Shown: piece after piece, positions 37,356 to 49,221 of the stretch | Position numbering within the stretch: the stretch's first letter is position 1 | How the letters are laid out: each line of letters opens with the position of its first letter | Position numbers and translations under genes: made by a program | Notes under the pieces: generated by a model | Told to the model about the DNA's origin: nothing | Seen by the model: the letters and a program-made list of their open reading frames with translations, nothing else | Databases searched by the model: none | DNA from: Cyanobium sp. PCC 7001 | GTDB lineage: Bacteria > Cyanobacteriota > Cyanobacteriia > PCC-6307 > Cyanobiaceae | Direction: 5' to 3' | DNA length: 64,000 bases | Assembly: GCF_000155635.1 (NCBI RefSeq) | Contig: NZ_DS990556.1 | Span: forward strand, 447,921-511,920

Positions 37356-38678
37356 ATGCGCACCACCCCCCTGTCTCTCCGTTCCGCAGCACGCCGGTTG
37401 GGGGTGGTCGCCCTGCTTCCCCTCGCCCTTCCGTTCACGGCTGGCGCTGCCCTGGCCCAACAACGGCCGGCGATCACCACTCTGGAGCTGGAGCCGGCAC
37501 CGCTCGCCAGCCTGCCTCCTGTCCCGCCCGCGGTCGGGCTGCCGCAGCTCCAGGGTCAGGTGAGCTGCCCGGCTCTGCAGCAGCGCGTTCAGAGCGTGCT
37601 GGGCCGCGAAGCCGGGGTGTGGAGCGTCACCGTCGCCGACGCCCGGGGTCGGCTGCTGGCCGATGTGAACGGCACCCGGCCGCGGGTGCCGGCCTCGAAC
37701 CAGAAGCTGGTGAGCACGGCCTTCGCTCTCGATCGTCTCGGGCCTGATTACCGTCTGGCCACCCGCCTCTGGCGCCTGCCGGACGGCAGCTTCCGCCTCA
37801 CCGGGGAAGGCGATCCCGATCTGGCCCTGCCCCAGCTGCAGCGGCTCACCAAGCTCGCCCTCGGCTCCGGTGGCTCCAGCGGCCAGACCCCGTCCCTGGT
37901 GCGGCTGCAGATCGCCGAGGAGCCCAAGCAGGCCTGGTGGCCCCGGGGCTGGCACCCGGACGACCGCTACTACGCCTACGGGGCTCCCATCACCCGGTTG
38001 GCGGTGACCAGCAACGCCATCAACGATGCGGTGATGAATCCACCGTCGCGGCTGCAGGCGCTGCTGCAGAAGTCGGTGAGCCAGCAGGGCGGTGCCGTGC
38101 AGGTGAGCCTCGTGCCCGCCACCGCTCCCCTCCCACCGGACGCCGTGCTGCTGCACCAGGAGCCCTCGGCGCCGATGCACAGCCTGCTCAGCCTCGCCAA
38201 CACCGAAAGCCACAACTTCACCGCCGAGGTGCTGATGCGCCAGGCGGCTGGTACCTGGAACCTGGCGCAGGCCCAGCAGCTCACCAGCCAGTGGCTGGGT
38301 CAGCAGGGCTTGCCGATGCAGGGCGTGCGGGTGGCCGACGGCAGCGGCCTTGACCGGGCCAACCGTCTCACCAGCCGCCTGCTGGCGGCCCTGTTGCTGC
38401 GGATGGATCAGCACCCCTACGGCCGCAACTACCTGGCCTCCATGGCAGTGGCCGGCCAGCGCGGCACCCTCCGCAACCTGTACAAGGGAACTCCCCTCCA
38501 GGGCCAGTTCTATGGCAAGACCGGCACGCTCACTGGTGTGCGCTCGATCAGCGGCGTGCTGCTCACCTCCGATGGTCCGCGCTACGTGAGCGCGCTCAGC
38601 AACGGCGCCTACCAGCCCAACACCACCATTGGCCAGGTGTTGCGCCAGGCCCAGCAGACCCAGCTCTGTCCGGGCTGA
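37356..38678 (+). CDS. dacB: PBP4-type D-alanyl-D-alanine carboxypeptidase/endopeptidase
   Basis: A 440-residue S13-family enzyme that trims or cuts peptidoglycan peptides in the periplasm. A signal peptide covers about residues 1-34 (GAALA end). The SxxK nucleophile is Ser114-Lys117 (ASNQKL), the SxN-region is DGSGLDRANR, and KTG is in YGKTGTL. The inserted domains between SxxK and SxN are shorter than in E. coli PBP4, as in other cyanobacteria. Confidence 0.92.
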   Translation: MRTTPLSLRSAARRLGVVALLPLALPFTAGAALAQQRPAITTLELEPAPLASLPPVPPAVGLPQLQGQVSCPALQQRVQSVLGREAGVWSVTVADARGRLLADVNGTRPRVPASNQKLVSTAFALDRLGPDYRLATRLWRLPDGSFRLTGEGDPDLALPQLQRLTKLALGSGGSSGQTPSLVRLQIAEEPKQAWWPRGWHPDDRYYAYGAPITRLAVTSNAINDAVMNPPSRLQALLQKSVSQQGGAVQVSLVPATAPLPPDAVLLHQEPSAPMHSLLSLANTESHNFTAEVLMRQAAGTWNLAQAQQLTSQWLGQQGLPMQGVRVADGSGLDRANRLTSRLLAALLLRMDQHPYGRNYLASMAVAGQRGTLRNLYKGTPLQGQFYGKTGTLTGVRSISGVLLTSDGPRYVSALSNGAYQPNTTIGQVLRQAQQTQLCPG

Positions 38679-39150
38679 GGGCTCCAGAGGGCTCCTGTCT
38701 TCAGCTGGCGAATTGGGAAGGTCACGATCATTGGGCAGGGAAGGATCGGGTTGCGGGTGTTGGCGTCGATTGATTGGGGCCCAGGGATTTTTTGATGATG
38801 TCGGTCAGGCCAATGCCCTGACAAATGCCCTGAATTGACCAGTCGTAGCCATCAAGCCATTCTGTCAATTCATCACGACCTGGGTCTGGAGCGAGTGGGC
38901 CTGCTGATCTGCCAATCACGACGCCATCCCATGGCCTGAGTCATCGCCGCACCTGATTCATTTCCGCAGTGGATTCTTCCTGGGCGCTTGACTCCGCGGC
39001 GTCCTCCGGTGAAGCAGCGCAAGCTCAGGCCCCTGAACGTGAGTTCCGTTTGGCCTGTACTGAGCAGTCCGTTACTGAACAGTTCTCCTCCTGGGGCTTG
39101 GCCCCACCTCGCCCCTCCGGCAGGGTCCATATCCTTGAGACGCGGAGGGC
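38679..39150. other. 472-bp gap, apparently noncoding, lower G+C
   Basis: Lies between dacB and the end of the PhyH-like gene. Composition is clearly less G+C-rich than in the neighbours, with runs such as attttttgatgatg near 38789. A 63-residue frame on the minus strand (38919 to 38728, GTG start) contains DELTEWLDGYDWSIQGICQGIGL-like sequence that looks protein-like, but has no good start or known relatives. It might be a gene remnant. No tRNA or terminator seen. Confidence 0.5.
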
Positions 39151-40047
39151 CTATTCCGTGTCTTGGATCTTGCTTCCCGAACGGATGGGTTCGAACACAT
39201 TGACCAGTACCGCTCTGGTGGCTGAAGGAGCCTGGGGATAGCCACGATGGGCTCCATGCTGCGCGGAGATGACCATATCGCCAGCCCTGCAGAAGACGGG
39301 TAGTCCAGCCTGATCGCCCATCAAGCGATATTCGTGTTTGTTGAGATCGTGCTTGGCGTTAAACGCCTGGTTCCGCTGTCGGAGGGCTTTCTTGCGATGG
39401 GAGGACTTGACGTAACAGTAGGGCCCGATGGCAAGACAATCAACATCGCAGGCATACACGAATGTCTTGACTTTGACTCGCTCACCATCGCAGTGGTAAA
39501 AGCGAGTGTCCTGAACGCCATGGTTGACGTACAAGTTGCGGCAGGTCACCTCAAGACTTTTCCCAAAAGCCCGTTCGGCGATGTCCTTGACAAGGCTCTC
39601 ATGCAGGCTCGAAAGAATCACATCGCGTTGTTCCGCGATCATTTCTTCTGGATGAAAGATGTCCATCATTCCGTCATCCTGACCATGCCTGAAGTTGATC
39701 ACAGGCTGCTTGCTCTCCACCAGAGCCTTGTATCCCTTGACGAAGCGCTCCTCCCCTCGGTTGAGGATTGCGTTGGCCATGCTGGCCCCGGCCGGTGCGG
39801 CCATGGCCTCGTCCCAGGTTGTCTTCGCCATGGTGGCAAGTGCTGCAACGGCCTGCTCCGATGCCGCGCCCCTCACCACGATGATCCCGGTTCGGGCCAA
39901 GCTGAGAACAGCCAGATGAAAGCGGGCCCGGCGTCGCTGCAATGCCTCGAGGCTGAAGGTGATGGCCCGGGTTTCCAGGGTTCGACGGAGCCCCGAATGC
40001 AGCCTCGGCGGCTCGTACATCGGGGGAACCTCGGCGACCAGGGACAT
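39151..40047 (-). CDS. phytanoyl-CoA dioxygenase-like (PhyH) 2-oxoglutarate oxygenase
   Basis: A 298-residue protein with PhyH-type iron ligands: His185 and Asp187 (FYHCDGERVKVKTFVYA), and His264 or His267 with Arg278 (SAQHGAHRGYPQAPSATR). GPYCYVKSSHR is the usual strand-loop before the last histidine. It would hydroxylate an unknown, perhaps secondary-metabolite, substrate. The coding DNA has lower G+C and other codon choices than its neighbours and is flanked by noncoding DNA on both sides, which suggests later acquisition. ATG at 40047 chosen over GTG at 40059. Confidence 0.8.
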   Translation of the reverse strand: MSLVAEVPPMYEPPRLHSGLRRTLETRAITFSLEALQRRRARFHLAVLSLARTGIIVVRGAASEQAVAALATMAKTTWDEAMAAPAGASMANAILNRGEERFVKGYKALVESKQPVINFRHGQDDGMMDIFHPEEMIAEQRDVILSSLHESLVKDIAERAFGKSLEVTCRNLYVNHGVQDTRFYHCDGERVKVKTFVYACDVDCLAIGPYCYVKSSHRKKALRQRNQAFNAKHDLNKHEYRLMGDQAGLPVFCRAGDMVISAQHGAHRGYPQAPSATRAVLVNVFEPIRSGSKIQDTE

Positions 40048-40585
40048 TGCACGCTGCACCTCGTTGGGTCAGCCTAGCCTTGGCGCAGCACAGGTCGCCC
40101 TTGCGTGAGGGCCTCATCCATGGGTGTCCCAACTGAACATCAGAGATGGAAACGCCTGCATCCCACGGCGGCTCAATAACCTCAGATCAATCATGGAAAG
40201 GCAGGCCAAAGCACTGCTTGGATCTGTGATGACAGGCCTTCTCGCATGGTTGCAGATCTCGAGACATCGGCCATGGCTGAACCCCAGTCAGCGCAGATAG
40301 GGTCGCGACCATCGGTTTGACGTCGCGACTGTCACTTCACACCTGTCACTTCACACCTGAAGTGGCTCGCACGGCATGGAGATGGGTTCGCGAGTCAGCC
40401 CCAGGCTTCGAGCGAGACGTGCTGCCTTGGCACCATTGCTGCGCTGTTGATTCGAGCTCTCATCCCCATCTGGCAGCAACAACCTTCTCAGGGATGCGAG
40501 GTAGGGGAGAGAACGGCTTCCAGCGGTGTCCTGCTCCTGACTGTGTCAGCTCCCCTGATGTGACGATGCCTGAATCCTGTTCGAT
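40048..40585. other. 538-bp gap, apparently noncoding
   Basis: Separates the start of the PhyH-like gene from the end of the coiled-coil gene. It has the same reduced G+C as the region to its left and only poor reading frames. It contains a 14-bp perfect tandem duplication (40331-40358). The promoter of the PhyH-like gene should lie near 40060-40150. Confidence 0.55.
40331..40358. repeat. 14-bp tandem duplication
   Basis: The sequence gtcacttcacacct occurs twice in direct succession, at 40331-40344 and 40345-40358, in noncoding DNA. Confidence 0.95.
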
Positions 40586-42559
<1,974 letters not shown>

Positions 42560-42569
42560 GCGTGCTGCC

Positions 42570-44573
42570 TTGACGGCCCTTCCCCTGCTGCAGCAACCCG
42601 AGCGGCTGCGTGAACGGCTCCGCGAGCTGCCCACTGAGCCCGGCTGCTACCTGATGCGCGATGCCGCCGACCGCATCCTCTACATCGGCAAGGCGAAGGT
42701 GCTGCGCAACCGGGTGCGCAGCTACTTCCAGAGCGGCCGGGGCCACGGCCACAGCCCCCGCATCGCGCTGATGGTGCGCCAGGTGTGCGACCTGGAGTTC
42801 ATCGTCACCGACAGCGAGGCGGAGGCGCTGGCGCTCGAATCGAACCTGATCAAGCACCACCAGCCGCACTTCAATGTGCTGCTCAAGGACGACAAGAAAT
42901 ATCCCTATCTCTGCATCACCTGGAGCGAGGCCTACCCCCGCATCTTCATCACCCGCCAGCGCCGCTTCCGCTCGCCGCTCGATCGCTTCTACGGGCCCTA
43001 CGTGGACGTGGGCCTGCTGCGCCGCACCCTGGCGGTGGTGAAGCGGGTGTTCCCGCTGCGCCAGCGGCCGCAGCCGCTGTACCGCGACCGCACCTGCCTC
43101 AACTACGACATCGGTCGCTGCCCCGGGGTGTGCCAGCAGAAGATCAGCTCGGAGGACTACCACCGCACCCTGCGCCAGGTGGCGATGGTGTTCCAGGGGC
43201 GCAACGAGGAGCTGCTGGAGCTGCTGCGAGCCCAGATGGATCGCTACGCCGAACGTCTCGATTTCGAGAGCGCGGCCCGGGTGCGCGACCAGCTCCAGGG
43301 CATCGGCACCCTCACCGCCGACCAGAAGATGAGCACCGGCGACAGCTCCGTGAGCCGCGACGTCATCGCCCTGGCTTCCGATGAGCGGCTGGCGTCGGTG
43401 CAGCTGTTTCAGATGCGGGCAGGCAAGCTGGTCGGCCGGTTGGGCTACATGGCGGAGGTGCCGGCTACGGCGCCGGACCAGCAGGATCTGGGGCCGATCC
43501 TGCAGCGCGTTGTGGAGGAGCACTACAGCCAGGTGGAGCCGGTGGAGATCCCCCCCGAGCTCCTGTTGCAGCACCCCCTGCCCCAGCAGGATCTGATCGA
43601 GGCCTGGCTGAGCGAGCGGCGCGGCCGCAAGGTGAGGCTGGCGGTGCCCCAGCGGCAGCAGAAGGCCGAGATGATCGAGCTGGTGGTGCGCAACGCCAGC
43701 TACGAGCTGCAGCGGGCCCAGCGGGCCAGTGAACAGAATCTGCTCGCCACCGAGGATCTGGCCCAGCTGCTGGAGCTGCCGGTGCCGCCCCGGCGGATCG
43801 AGGGCTACGACATCAGCCACATTCAGGGCAGCGATGCCGTGGCCTCCCAGGTGGTGTTCGTCGACGGGCTGCCCGCCAAGCAGCACTACCGCAAGTACAG
43901 GATTCAGAGCAGCTCCATCCGGGCCGGCCATTCCGACGACTTCATGGCCATGGCTGAGATCATGCGGCGCCGCTTCCGCCGCTGGGCCCAGGCCAAGGCC
44001 GCTGGGGCCGACCTGCGGGAGCTGCGTCGCGCCGCCGGTTCAGCGCTGCACACCGAAGGGCTCAACGACTGGCCCGACGTGGTGATGATCGACGGCGGCA
44101 AGGGCCAGCTCTCGGCCGTGATGGAGGCCCTGCGGGAGCTCGACCTGCATGAGGAGCTGGTGGTGTGTTCCCTGGCCAAACAGCGGGAGGAGGTGTTCGT
44201 ACCGGGGGCCCGCCAGCCGCTGGAGAGCGAGGCGGAGCAACTGGGGGTTCAGCTGCTCAGGCGCCTGCGGGACGAGGCCCACCGCTTTGCGGTGAGCTTC
44301 CACCGCCAGCAACGGGGCGAGCGGATGAAGCGGTCCCGCCTCTCCGACATCCCCGGGCTCGGTCCCAAGCGGGTGAAGGATCTGCTGGCCCACTTCCGGT
44401 CGATCGATGCGATCCAGCTGGCCAGCCCCGCCCAGATTGCGGAGGCCCCCGGCGTGGGTCCTGCCCTGGCGCGCCAGGTGTGGGACTATTTCCACCCCGC
44501 CCAGGAGCTTGAGCCTGCGGACGGCAGCAGCTCCGACCGGGAGAATGAACGCCCCCTGGAGCTGGCCGGTTGA
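42570..44573 (+). CDS. uvrC: excinuclease ABC subunit C
   Basis: A 667-residue nuclease subunit of nucleotide excision repair, making both cuts around a lesion. It holds the GIY-YIG domain ([19 protein letters not shown]), the cysteine pair around [14 protein letters not shown], a UVR motif ([13 protein letters not shown]), the RNase H-like C-terminal nuclease ([23 protein letters not shown]) and two helix-hairpin-helix motifs near the end. Length is normal. The start appears to be TTG at 42570, since no ATG or GTG gives the full N-terminus. Confidence 0.95.
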   Translation: MTALPLLQQPERLRERLRELPTEPGCYLMRDAADRILYIGKAKVLRNRVRSYFQSGRGHGHSPRIALMVRQVCDLEFIVTDSEAEALALESNLIKHHQPHFNVLLKDDKKYPYLCITWSEAYPRIFITRQRRFRSPLDRFYGPYVDVGLLRRTLAVVKRVFPLRQRPQPLYRDRTCLNYDIGRCPGVCQQKISSEDYHRTLRQVAMVFQGRNEELLELLRAQMDRYAERLDFESAARVRDQLQGIGTLTADQKMSTGDSSVSRDVIALASDERLASVQLFQMRAGKLVGRLGYMAEVPATAPDQQDLGPILQRVVEEHYSQVEPVEIPPELLLQHPLPQQDLIEAWLSERRGRKVRLAVPQRQQKAEMIELVVRNASYELQRAQRASEQNLLATEDLAQLLELPVPPRRIEGYDISHIQGSDAVASQVVFVDGLPAKQHYRKYRIQSSSIRAGHSDDFMAMAEIMRRRFRRWAQAKAAGADLRELRRAAGSALHTEGLNDWPDVVMIDGGKGQLSAVMEALRELDLHEELVVCSLAKQREEVFVPGARQPLESEAEQLGVQLLRRLRDEAHRFAVSFHRQQRGERMKRSRLSDIPGLGPKRVKDLLAHFRSIDAIQLASPAQIAEAPGVGPALARQVWDYFHPAQELEPADGSSSDRENERPLELAG

Positions 44574-44932
44574 TCGCGACGACACGGCCGCTCGGCACCT
44601 GGCTCCGGAGGGCGGCCCCGCTGGCCATCCTGCTGCTGGTGCTCCTGCTCCAGGCAGTGCTGCCGAGCCCCCCTGCGGCGGCCGCCCCCGGCCTCTGCGT
44701 CGGACCGGTCTGTGCCGAGGAGATCACCCGCAGCGCCAAACACCACTGGCAGCTGCGGCTGCGGCTCAACGACCAGCAGGGGCGCCATGAGCGGCTGGTG
44801 GTGGACTGCCGCGATGGGCGGCTCAGCCCGGCGGACGGCACCGTGGAGCGTGGCTATGCCGCCGCCCTGGCCCGCCGCGCCTGTCGCCTGGCGGGTGAAG
44901 CCCCGCCAGCCGCGATCGCAAGGCCGTCCTGA
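44570..44932 (+). CDS. small exported protein, unknown
   Basis: A 120-residue protein with a signal peptide or anchor ([22 protein letters not shown]) and a short mature part with four cysteines ([27 protein letters not shown]), possibly two disulfides. The start, TTG at 44570, overlaps the uvrC stop (TTGA), consistent with coupling. Family not recognised. Confidence 0.6.
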   Translation: MIATTRPLGTWLRRAAPLAILLLVLLLQAVLPSPPAAAAPGLCVGPVCAEEITRSAKHHWQLRLRLNDQQGRHERLVVDCRDGRLSPADGTVERGYAAALARRACRLAGEAPPAAIARPS

Positions 44933-44962
44933 CCATTCCGTCCTGACCAACCCGTCCTGACC
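44926..44962. repeat. three-copy 14-bp tandem repeat
   Basis: The core gtcctgacc recurs at 44926, 44940 and 44954, exactly 14 bp apart, over the stop codon of the small exported protein and just before the photolyase start. Confidence 0.9.
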
Positions 44963-44970
44963 CTGACCCC

Positions 44971-46554
44971 ATGACCACGGGAATCTGGATTCTGGGCGAC
45001 CAGCTCAGCCACCGGCAGAGTGCCCTGGATGCCCATGCCGCCAGCAAGGCGAAGGTGCGTGTGCTGCTGGTGGAGAGCGCGTCGGTGCTGGCCCAGCGCC
45101 GCTACCACCGTCAGAAGCTGGTGCTGGTGTGGAGCGCCATGCGCCACTTCGCCGCCGAGCTGCGTGAGGCGGGCTGGCAGGTGGATCACGTCATGGCGGA
45201 CAGCTTCAAGCAGGCCCTCGAGACCTGGATCGCCGCGCACGGCATCACGGAACTGCACCTGATGGAGCCGGCCGACCGGCCCTTCCGCGCTGCCGTGGTG
45301 GCCCTGCATGGGCGCCTGGAGCGGCGGACTCAGGGTAGGGAGGCGGCACCCCGTGCCCCACGGCTGGTGTGGCATGCCTCCAATGCCTTCCTCTGGAGCC
45401 CGGAGGCGTTCGCCGCCTGGGCGGGCCGCTACAGGCAGCTGCGCATGGAGCTCTTCTACCGGGAGGGCCGCCGCCGCTTCGGCGTGCTGCTGGATGGCGA
45501 TGGGGAACCCCTGGGCGGGCAGTGGAACTTCGATCGGGCCAACCGCAAGGCCCCCCCCAAGGGCCTGCGGGGGCCCGAACCGCTGTGCTTCAGCCCCGAT
45601 GGCATCACCGAGGCGGTGATCGCCCGGGTGGAGGCCCTGCCCGACCTGCCTGGCACCGCCCGCCCCTTCAACTGGGCCGTGACCCGTGGCCAGGCGCTGG
45701 AGGTGCTGGAGCACTTCATCAGCACCCGGCTGGATGGGTTCGGTCCCTATCAGGACGCCATGGTGGGCGGTCAGCCCACCCTCTGGCATGGCCTGCTCTC
45801 GCCCTATCTGAATCTCGGTCTGCTGCACCCTCTGGAGGTGATCCAGCGGCTGGAGCAGGCCGGCCGGGAGCGCGGCACCCCCCTGGCCAGCCTGGAGGGG
45901 GTGATCCGCCAGATCCTCGGCTGGAGGGAATACACCCATGGCCTCTACCACTGGTTCGGCTCCGACTACCCGGCCCGGAACCATTTCCAGCACCACCGCC
46001 CGCTGCCGCCCTGGTTCGAAAGCCTCGGCGGCAGCGGTCTGAACTGCCTGGAGAGCGTGTTCGCCGAGCTCGCCACCAGCGGCTACGCCCACCACATCCA
46101 GCGGCTGATGGTGCTCGCCAACTATGGCCTGATCGCCGGTCTCGATCCCCAGGCCCTCACTGCCTGGTTCCACCGGATGTTCATCGACGGCCACGACTGG
46201 GTGATGCAGACCAACGTGCTCGGCATGGGGCTGTTCGCCGACGGCGGCCTGCTGGCCAGCAAGCCCTATGCCGCCAGCGGCAATTACATCAATCGGATGA
46301 GCACCTACTGCAAGGGCTGCCGCTACGAGGTCAAGCAGCGCACGGGCCCCACTGCCTGCCCTTTCAATGCCCTGTACTGGGAGTTTCTCGATCGCCACCG
46401 CGATTCCCTGGGCCGCAATCTCCGCATGGCGTTGGTGATGAAGCAGCTTGAGAAGCTGCCGGAAACGGAGCTCGAGGCCATCCGCACCACCGCATCGGAG
46501 CATCGTGCGGCTGTTGCAGGGCAGGAACACGGTGGTGAAACCGGCGGCTCCTAG
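44971..46554 (+). CDS. cryptochrome/photolyase family protein, FeS-containing PhrB type
   Basis: A 527-residue flavoprotein of the bacterial FeS-BCP branch, which repairs (6-4) photoproducts with light. It opens with GIWILGDQLSHRQSAL, typical of this class, and has LREAGWQVDHV, a catalytic domain with ILGWREYTHGLYHW, and cysteines for a 4Fe-4S cluster (ENCYS-like spacing here in STYCKGCRYEVK and TACPFNALYW). It sits next to uvrC, giving two DNA-repair genes in a row. Confidence 0.9.
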   Translation: MTTGIWILGDQLSHRQSALDAHAASKAKVRVLLVESASVLAQRRYHRQKLVLVWSAMRHFAAELREAGWQVDHVMADSFKQALETWIAAHGITELHLMEPADRPFRAAVVALHGRLERRTQGREAAPRAPRLVWHASNAFLWSPEAFAAWAGRYRQLRMELFYREGRRRFGVLLDGDGEPLGGQWNFDRANRKAPPKGLRGPEPLCFSPDGITEAVIARVEALPDLPGTARPFNWAVTRGQALEVLEHFISTRLDGFGPYQDAMVGGQPTLWHGLLSPYLNLGLLHPLEVIQRLEQAGRERGTPLASLEGVIRQILGWREYTHGLYHWFGSDYPARNHFQHHRPLPPWFESLGGSGLNCLESVFAELATSGYAHHIQRLMVLANYGLIAGLDPQALTAWFHRMFIDGHDWVMQTNVLGMGLFADGGLLASKPYAASGNYINRMSTYCKGCRYEVKQRTGPTACPFNALYWEFLDRHRDSLGRNLRMALVMKQLEKLPETELEAIRTTASEHRAAVAGQEHGGETGGS

Positions 46555-46564
46555 GCCCCCACTC

Positions 46565-47302
46565 CTAGTTTCCAGTCCCTTGCTCCTGGCGGCGCAGCTC
46601 CGGAAAGGTGTCCCGGAACGTGGCCAGTTTGGGCAGATCGTGCACCACCACGTAGGGGTGGGCCGGATTGCGGCGCACGAAATCCTGGTGGTAGGCCTCG
46701 GCGGGGAAGAAGCGGTCACTGGCCTCCACCGTGGTGGCGATCGGTCTGGGGAACACGCCGGCCGCGTCCAGCTGGCGGATGTAGGCGCGCGCCACACGCT
46801 GCAGCTCCGGATCGGTGGTGAAGATCGCCGAGCGGTACTGCTCGCCCACATCGGGCCCCTGGCGGTTCACCTCGGTGGGGTCGTGGGCCACGGCGAAGAA
46901 CACCTTGAGCAGTTCGCCGTAGCTCACCTGGCCGGGGTCGTAGGTGATGCGGATGCCCTCGGCATGGCCGGTTCCACCGCGGCTCACCTGGCTGTAGGTG
47001 GCGGTGCCGGCCGAGCCGCCGGCGTAGCCCGTTTCCACCTGCCGCACGCCCCGGATCTCCTCGAAGATCGCCTCCATGCCCCAGAAGCAGCCGCCGGCCA
47101 GCACCGCCACCTGGATGGGACCGGCCCGGCGGCCAGGATCCAGGGCTGGATCGGGCAGCACCCTGGCCTGGGCCGCCCCGATCGGCAGGGGAACCGGCCG
47201 GCCGATCAGCAGCGGCAGGGTCAGCAGCCCCCCCAGCACAGCCGCCAGGGGGAACAGCCATCGCCGGCGCCGCGGGGCGGCGACCTCGGGTGGGCGCGCC
47301 AT
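46565..47302 (-). CDS. msrA: membrane-anchored peptide-methionine (S)-S-oxide reductase
   Basis: A 245-residue MsrA that repairs oxidised methionine. After a basic start and one membrane helix (RWLFPLAAVLGGLLTLPLLIG) comes the catalytic domain with AGGCFWGMEAIFEE, GYAGGSAGTATYSQVSRGGTGHAE and GEQYRSAIFTT. The catalytic cysteine is the only cysteine in the protein, so resolution must come from an outside thiol. The active domain is probably periplasmic or thylakoid-lumenal (inference). ATG at 47302 preferred over GTG at 47314. Confidence 0.92.
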   Translation of the reverse strand: MARPPEVAAPRRRRWLFPLAAVLGGLLTLPLLIGRPVPLPIGAAQARVLPDPALDPGRRAGPIQVAVLAGGCFWGMEAIFEEIRGVRQVETGYAGGSAGTATYSQVSRGGTGHAEGIRITYDPGQVSYGELLKVFFAVAHDPTEVNRQGPDVGEQYRSAIFTTDPELQRVARAYIRQLDAAGVFPRPIATTVEASDRFFPAEAYHQDFVRRNPAHPYVVVHDLPKLATFRDTFPELRRQEQGTGN

Positions 47303-47328
47303 GGGGATCAACACAGAACCTGAAGGTT

Positions 47329-49119
47329 CTACCGCTGAGCCGCCGTTGCGGATGGGCGGCTGCCGCCTGCGATCCCCTCAGGCGGCTCCTGTGGGGCGGG
47401 TGCAGGGCTGGAGAGTTCGGTCGGCGGGATCACCTCCTGTTCACCGCTCGCCCGCTCGAGGGCCTCACGACGGCTGCCCACCAGCTGCACCGCCCGGTTG
47501 CGGCCCAGCCCCAGCCGGCGCAAGCGCTCCACCTGCTGGGGATCGGTGGCGGCGATCAGGATCCGGCGCTCCTGCTGCACGGCGTCACGGCACAGCGCCT
47601 CGATCGCCAGCGACGCCGTGACCCCCAGATGGGTCACGGTGCTTAGATCCAGCACCAGAGTGCCGTAGGCGGAGCTGTTGTTCAGCAGCTGGGTGAGATA
47701 GCGGCTCGAGCCGAAACTCAGCGGGCCCGTGAAACTCAGCAGCAGCAGATCCGAGCCGGCCCGTTCCACCAGCTCCTGCTCGCGGGCATCGAGATAGCTG
47801 GCGCCTTCCCCGCCGCCGCGCACCTGCTGGCTGCTCCGCGCCAGTGCTTCCGCCTGCCCCTTGATGGTGAGCACGTTCGCCAGAAACACGCCGATCACCA
47901 CCGCCGTCACCAGATCCCAGAACACCGTGAGCAGGAGCACCAGCCACATCAGGCCGGTGGTCCGCCAGGAGAGGGCGGGGGCCCGGGCGAGAAAGGCCCA
48001 GTCGATGATCTCGATGCCCACGTGCAGCAGGATCCCGGCGAGCACGGCCAGGGGAATCGGCCGGGCCAGGCCGCCGGCCCCCACGGTCAGCACCAGCAGC
48101 ACCAGGCTGTGCACCATGCCGGAGAGCGGGGTGCGCCCCCCGGCCTGCACGTTGGTCACCGTGCGCATCGTCGCCCCGGCTCCCGGCAGCCCACCCAGAA
48201 GCGCCGCGGCCATGTTGCCGATCCCCTGGCCGATCAGCTCGCGGTCGGAATCGTGCTGGCTGCGGGTGATGTTGTCCGCCACCAGGGAGGTGAGCAGGGA
48301 ATCGATCGAGCCGAGCACCCCCAGGGTTAGGGCAAAGCCGCCGAGCAGACGCAGGTCGTTGAGGTCCAGCTGGGGCCACCGCAGCTGCGGCAGACCCTGG
48401 GGGATGGTGCCGAGCCGGGGCAGGGCCTCGGCGGGAAGAAGCTGGCTCAGCAGCGTCAGCAGCACCAGTGCCGCCAGGGGGCCGGGCAACCAGGCATTCC
48501 ATCGCCGCGGATAGAGACGCACCAGGGCGAAGGTGGCCAGCCCGAACAGCAGCGCCCAGCCGCTCATGCCGCCCAGGGCGCCGGGCAGCGCCCCCAGGAT
48601 GGCGGGCACGGAGCCGCGCAGACTCAACCCCAGCAGGGCCGGCAGCTGCAGCACCACGATGATGACCCCGATGCCGGACATGAACCCGGAAATGACGGAG
48701 TAGGGCATGAGGGTGATGTACTGGCCCAGCCGCAGCAGCCCGAACACCACCTGGAACCCGCCGGCCAGCAACGCCACGGTGAAGGCCATCGCCAGGCCCG
48801 ACTCACTGCCGTAACGGGCGCCGAGCAGGCTGATGATGCCGGCCATGATCACGGTCATCGGTCCCGTGGGTCCCGACACCTGGGAGGGGGTACCTCCCAG
48901 GGGCGCCGCGATCAGCCCCAGCACGATCGCCCCCCACAGTCCGGCGATCGCCCCGGCTCCCGACGCCACCCCGAAGGCCAGGGCCAGGGGCAGGGCCACC
49001 ACGGCCGTGGTGATGCCGCCGGTGAGGTCGCCGCGCCAGTTCTCGAGCCGTGAGCTGGCCCAGGTGCGGCTGCGGCGCAGGGCCCGCAGTGGCGGCGCCT
49101 GCCGGAAGGGGGAACGCAT
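47329..49119 (-). CDS. bicA: SulP-family transporter, BicA-type bicarbonate transporter
   Basis: A 596-residue SulP protein: about 12-14 membrane segments (residues 30-430) and a C-terminal STAS domain (about 450-560, with LLLSFTGPLSFGSSRYLTQLL). The N-terminal NWRGDLTGGITTAVVALPLA and QVSGPTGPMTVIM match BicA, a sodium-dependent bicarbonate importer of the carbon-concentrating mechanism. A sulfate transporter of the same family cannot be fully excluded. ATG at 49119; its promoter should lie in the 102-bp gap upstream. It follows the msrA gene only by strand order and may be transcribed into it. Confidence 0.87.
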   Translation of the reverse strand: MRSPFRQAPPLRALRRSRTWASSRLENWRGDLTGGITTAVVALPLALAFGVASGAGAIAGLWGAIVLGLIAAPLGGTPSQVSGPTGPMTVIMAGIISLLGARYGSESGLAMAFTVALLAGGFQVVFGLLRLGQYITLMPYSVISGFMSGIGVIIVVLQLPALLGLSLRGSVPAILGALPGALGGMSGWALLFGLATFALVRLYPRRWNAWLPGPLAALVLLTLLSQLLPAEALPRLGTIPQGLPQLRWPQLDLNDLRLLGGFALTLGVLGSIDSLLTSLVADNITRSQHDSDRELIGQGIGNMAAALLGGLPGAGATMRTVTNVQAGGRTPLSGMVHSLVLLVLTVGAGGLARPIPLAVLAGILLHVGIEIIDWAFLARAPALSWRTTGLMWLVLLLTVFWDLVTAVVIGVFLANVLTIKGQAEALARSSQQVRGGGEGASYLDAREQELVERAGSDLLLLSFTGPLSFGSSRYLTQLLNNSSAYGTLVLDLSTVTHLGVTASLAIEALCRDAVQQERRILIAATDPQQVERLRRLGLGRNRAVQLVGSRREALERASGEQEVIPPTELSSPAPAPQEPPEGIAGGSRPSATAAQR

Positions 49120-49206
49120 GCCGCTCGCGATCGCTGCACTTGTCCTGGGTTAGTGCTGATCGGCGCGATCGGCCACGGGTGTGAGCGGGCCAGCACGGCT
49201 CCACCC

Positions 49207-49219
49207 CCCGCGAGGCGGG
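49207..49219 (-). terminator. weak hairpin after the GNAT gene
   Basis: A 5-bp stem cccgc / gcggg with a 3-base loop lies directly after the GNAT stop codon on the minus strand. It is not followed by a clear T-run, so only a weak terminator can be claimed. Confidence 0.25.
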
Positions 49220-49221
49220 CC

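Noticed and set aside
38728-38919. 63-residue minus-strand frame with a protein-like middle
   Set aside because: GTG start only, no ribosome-binding site, no known relative. Kept as a remark on the gap, not as a gene.
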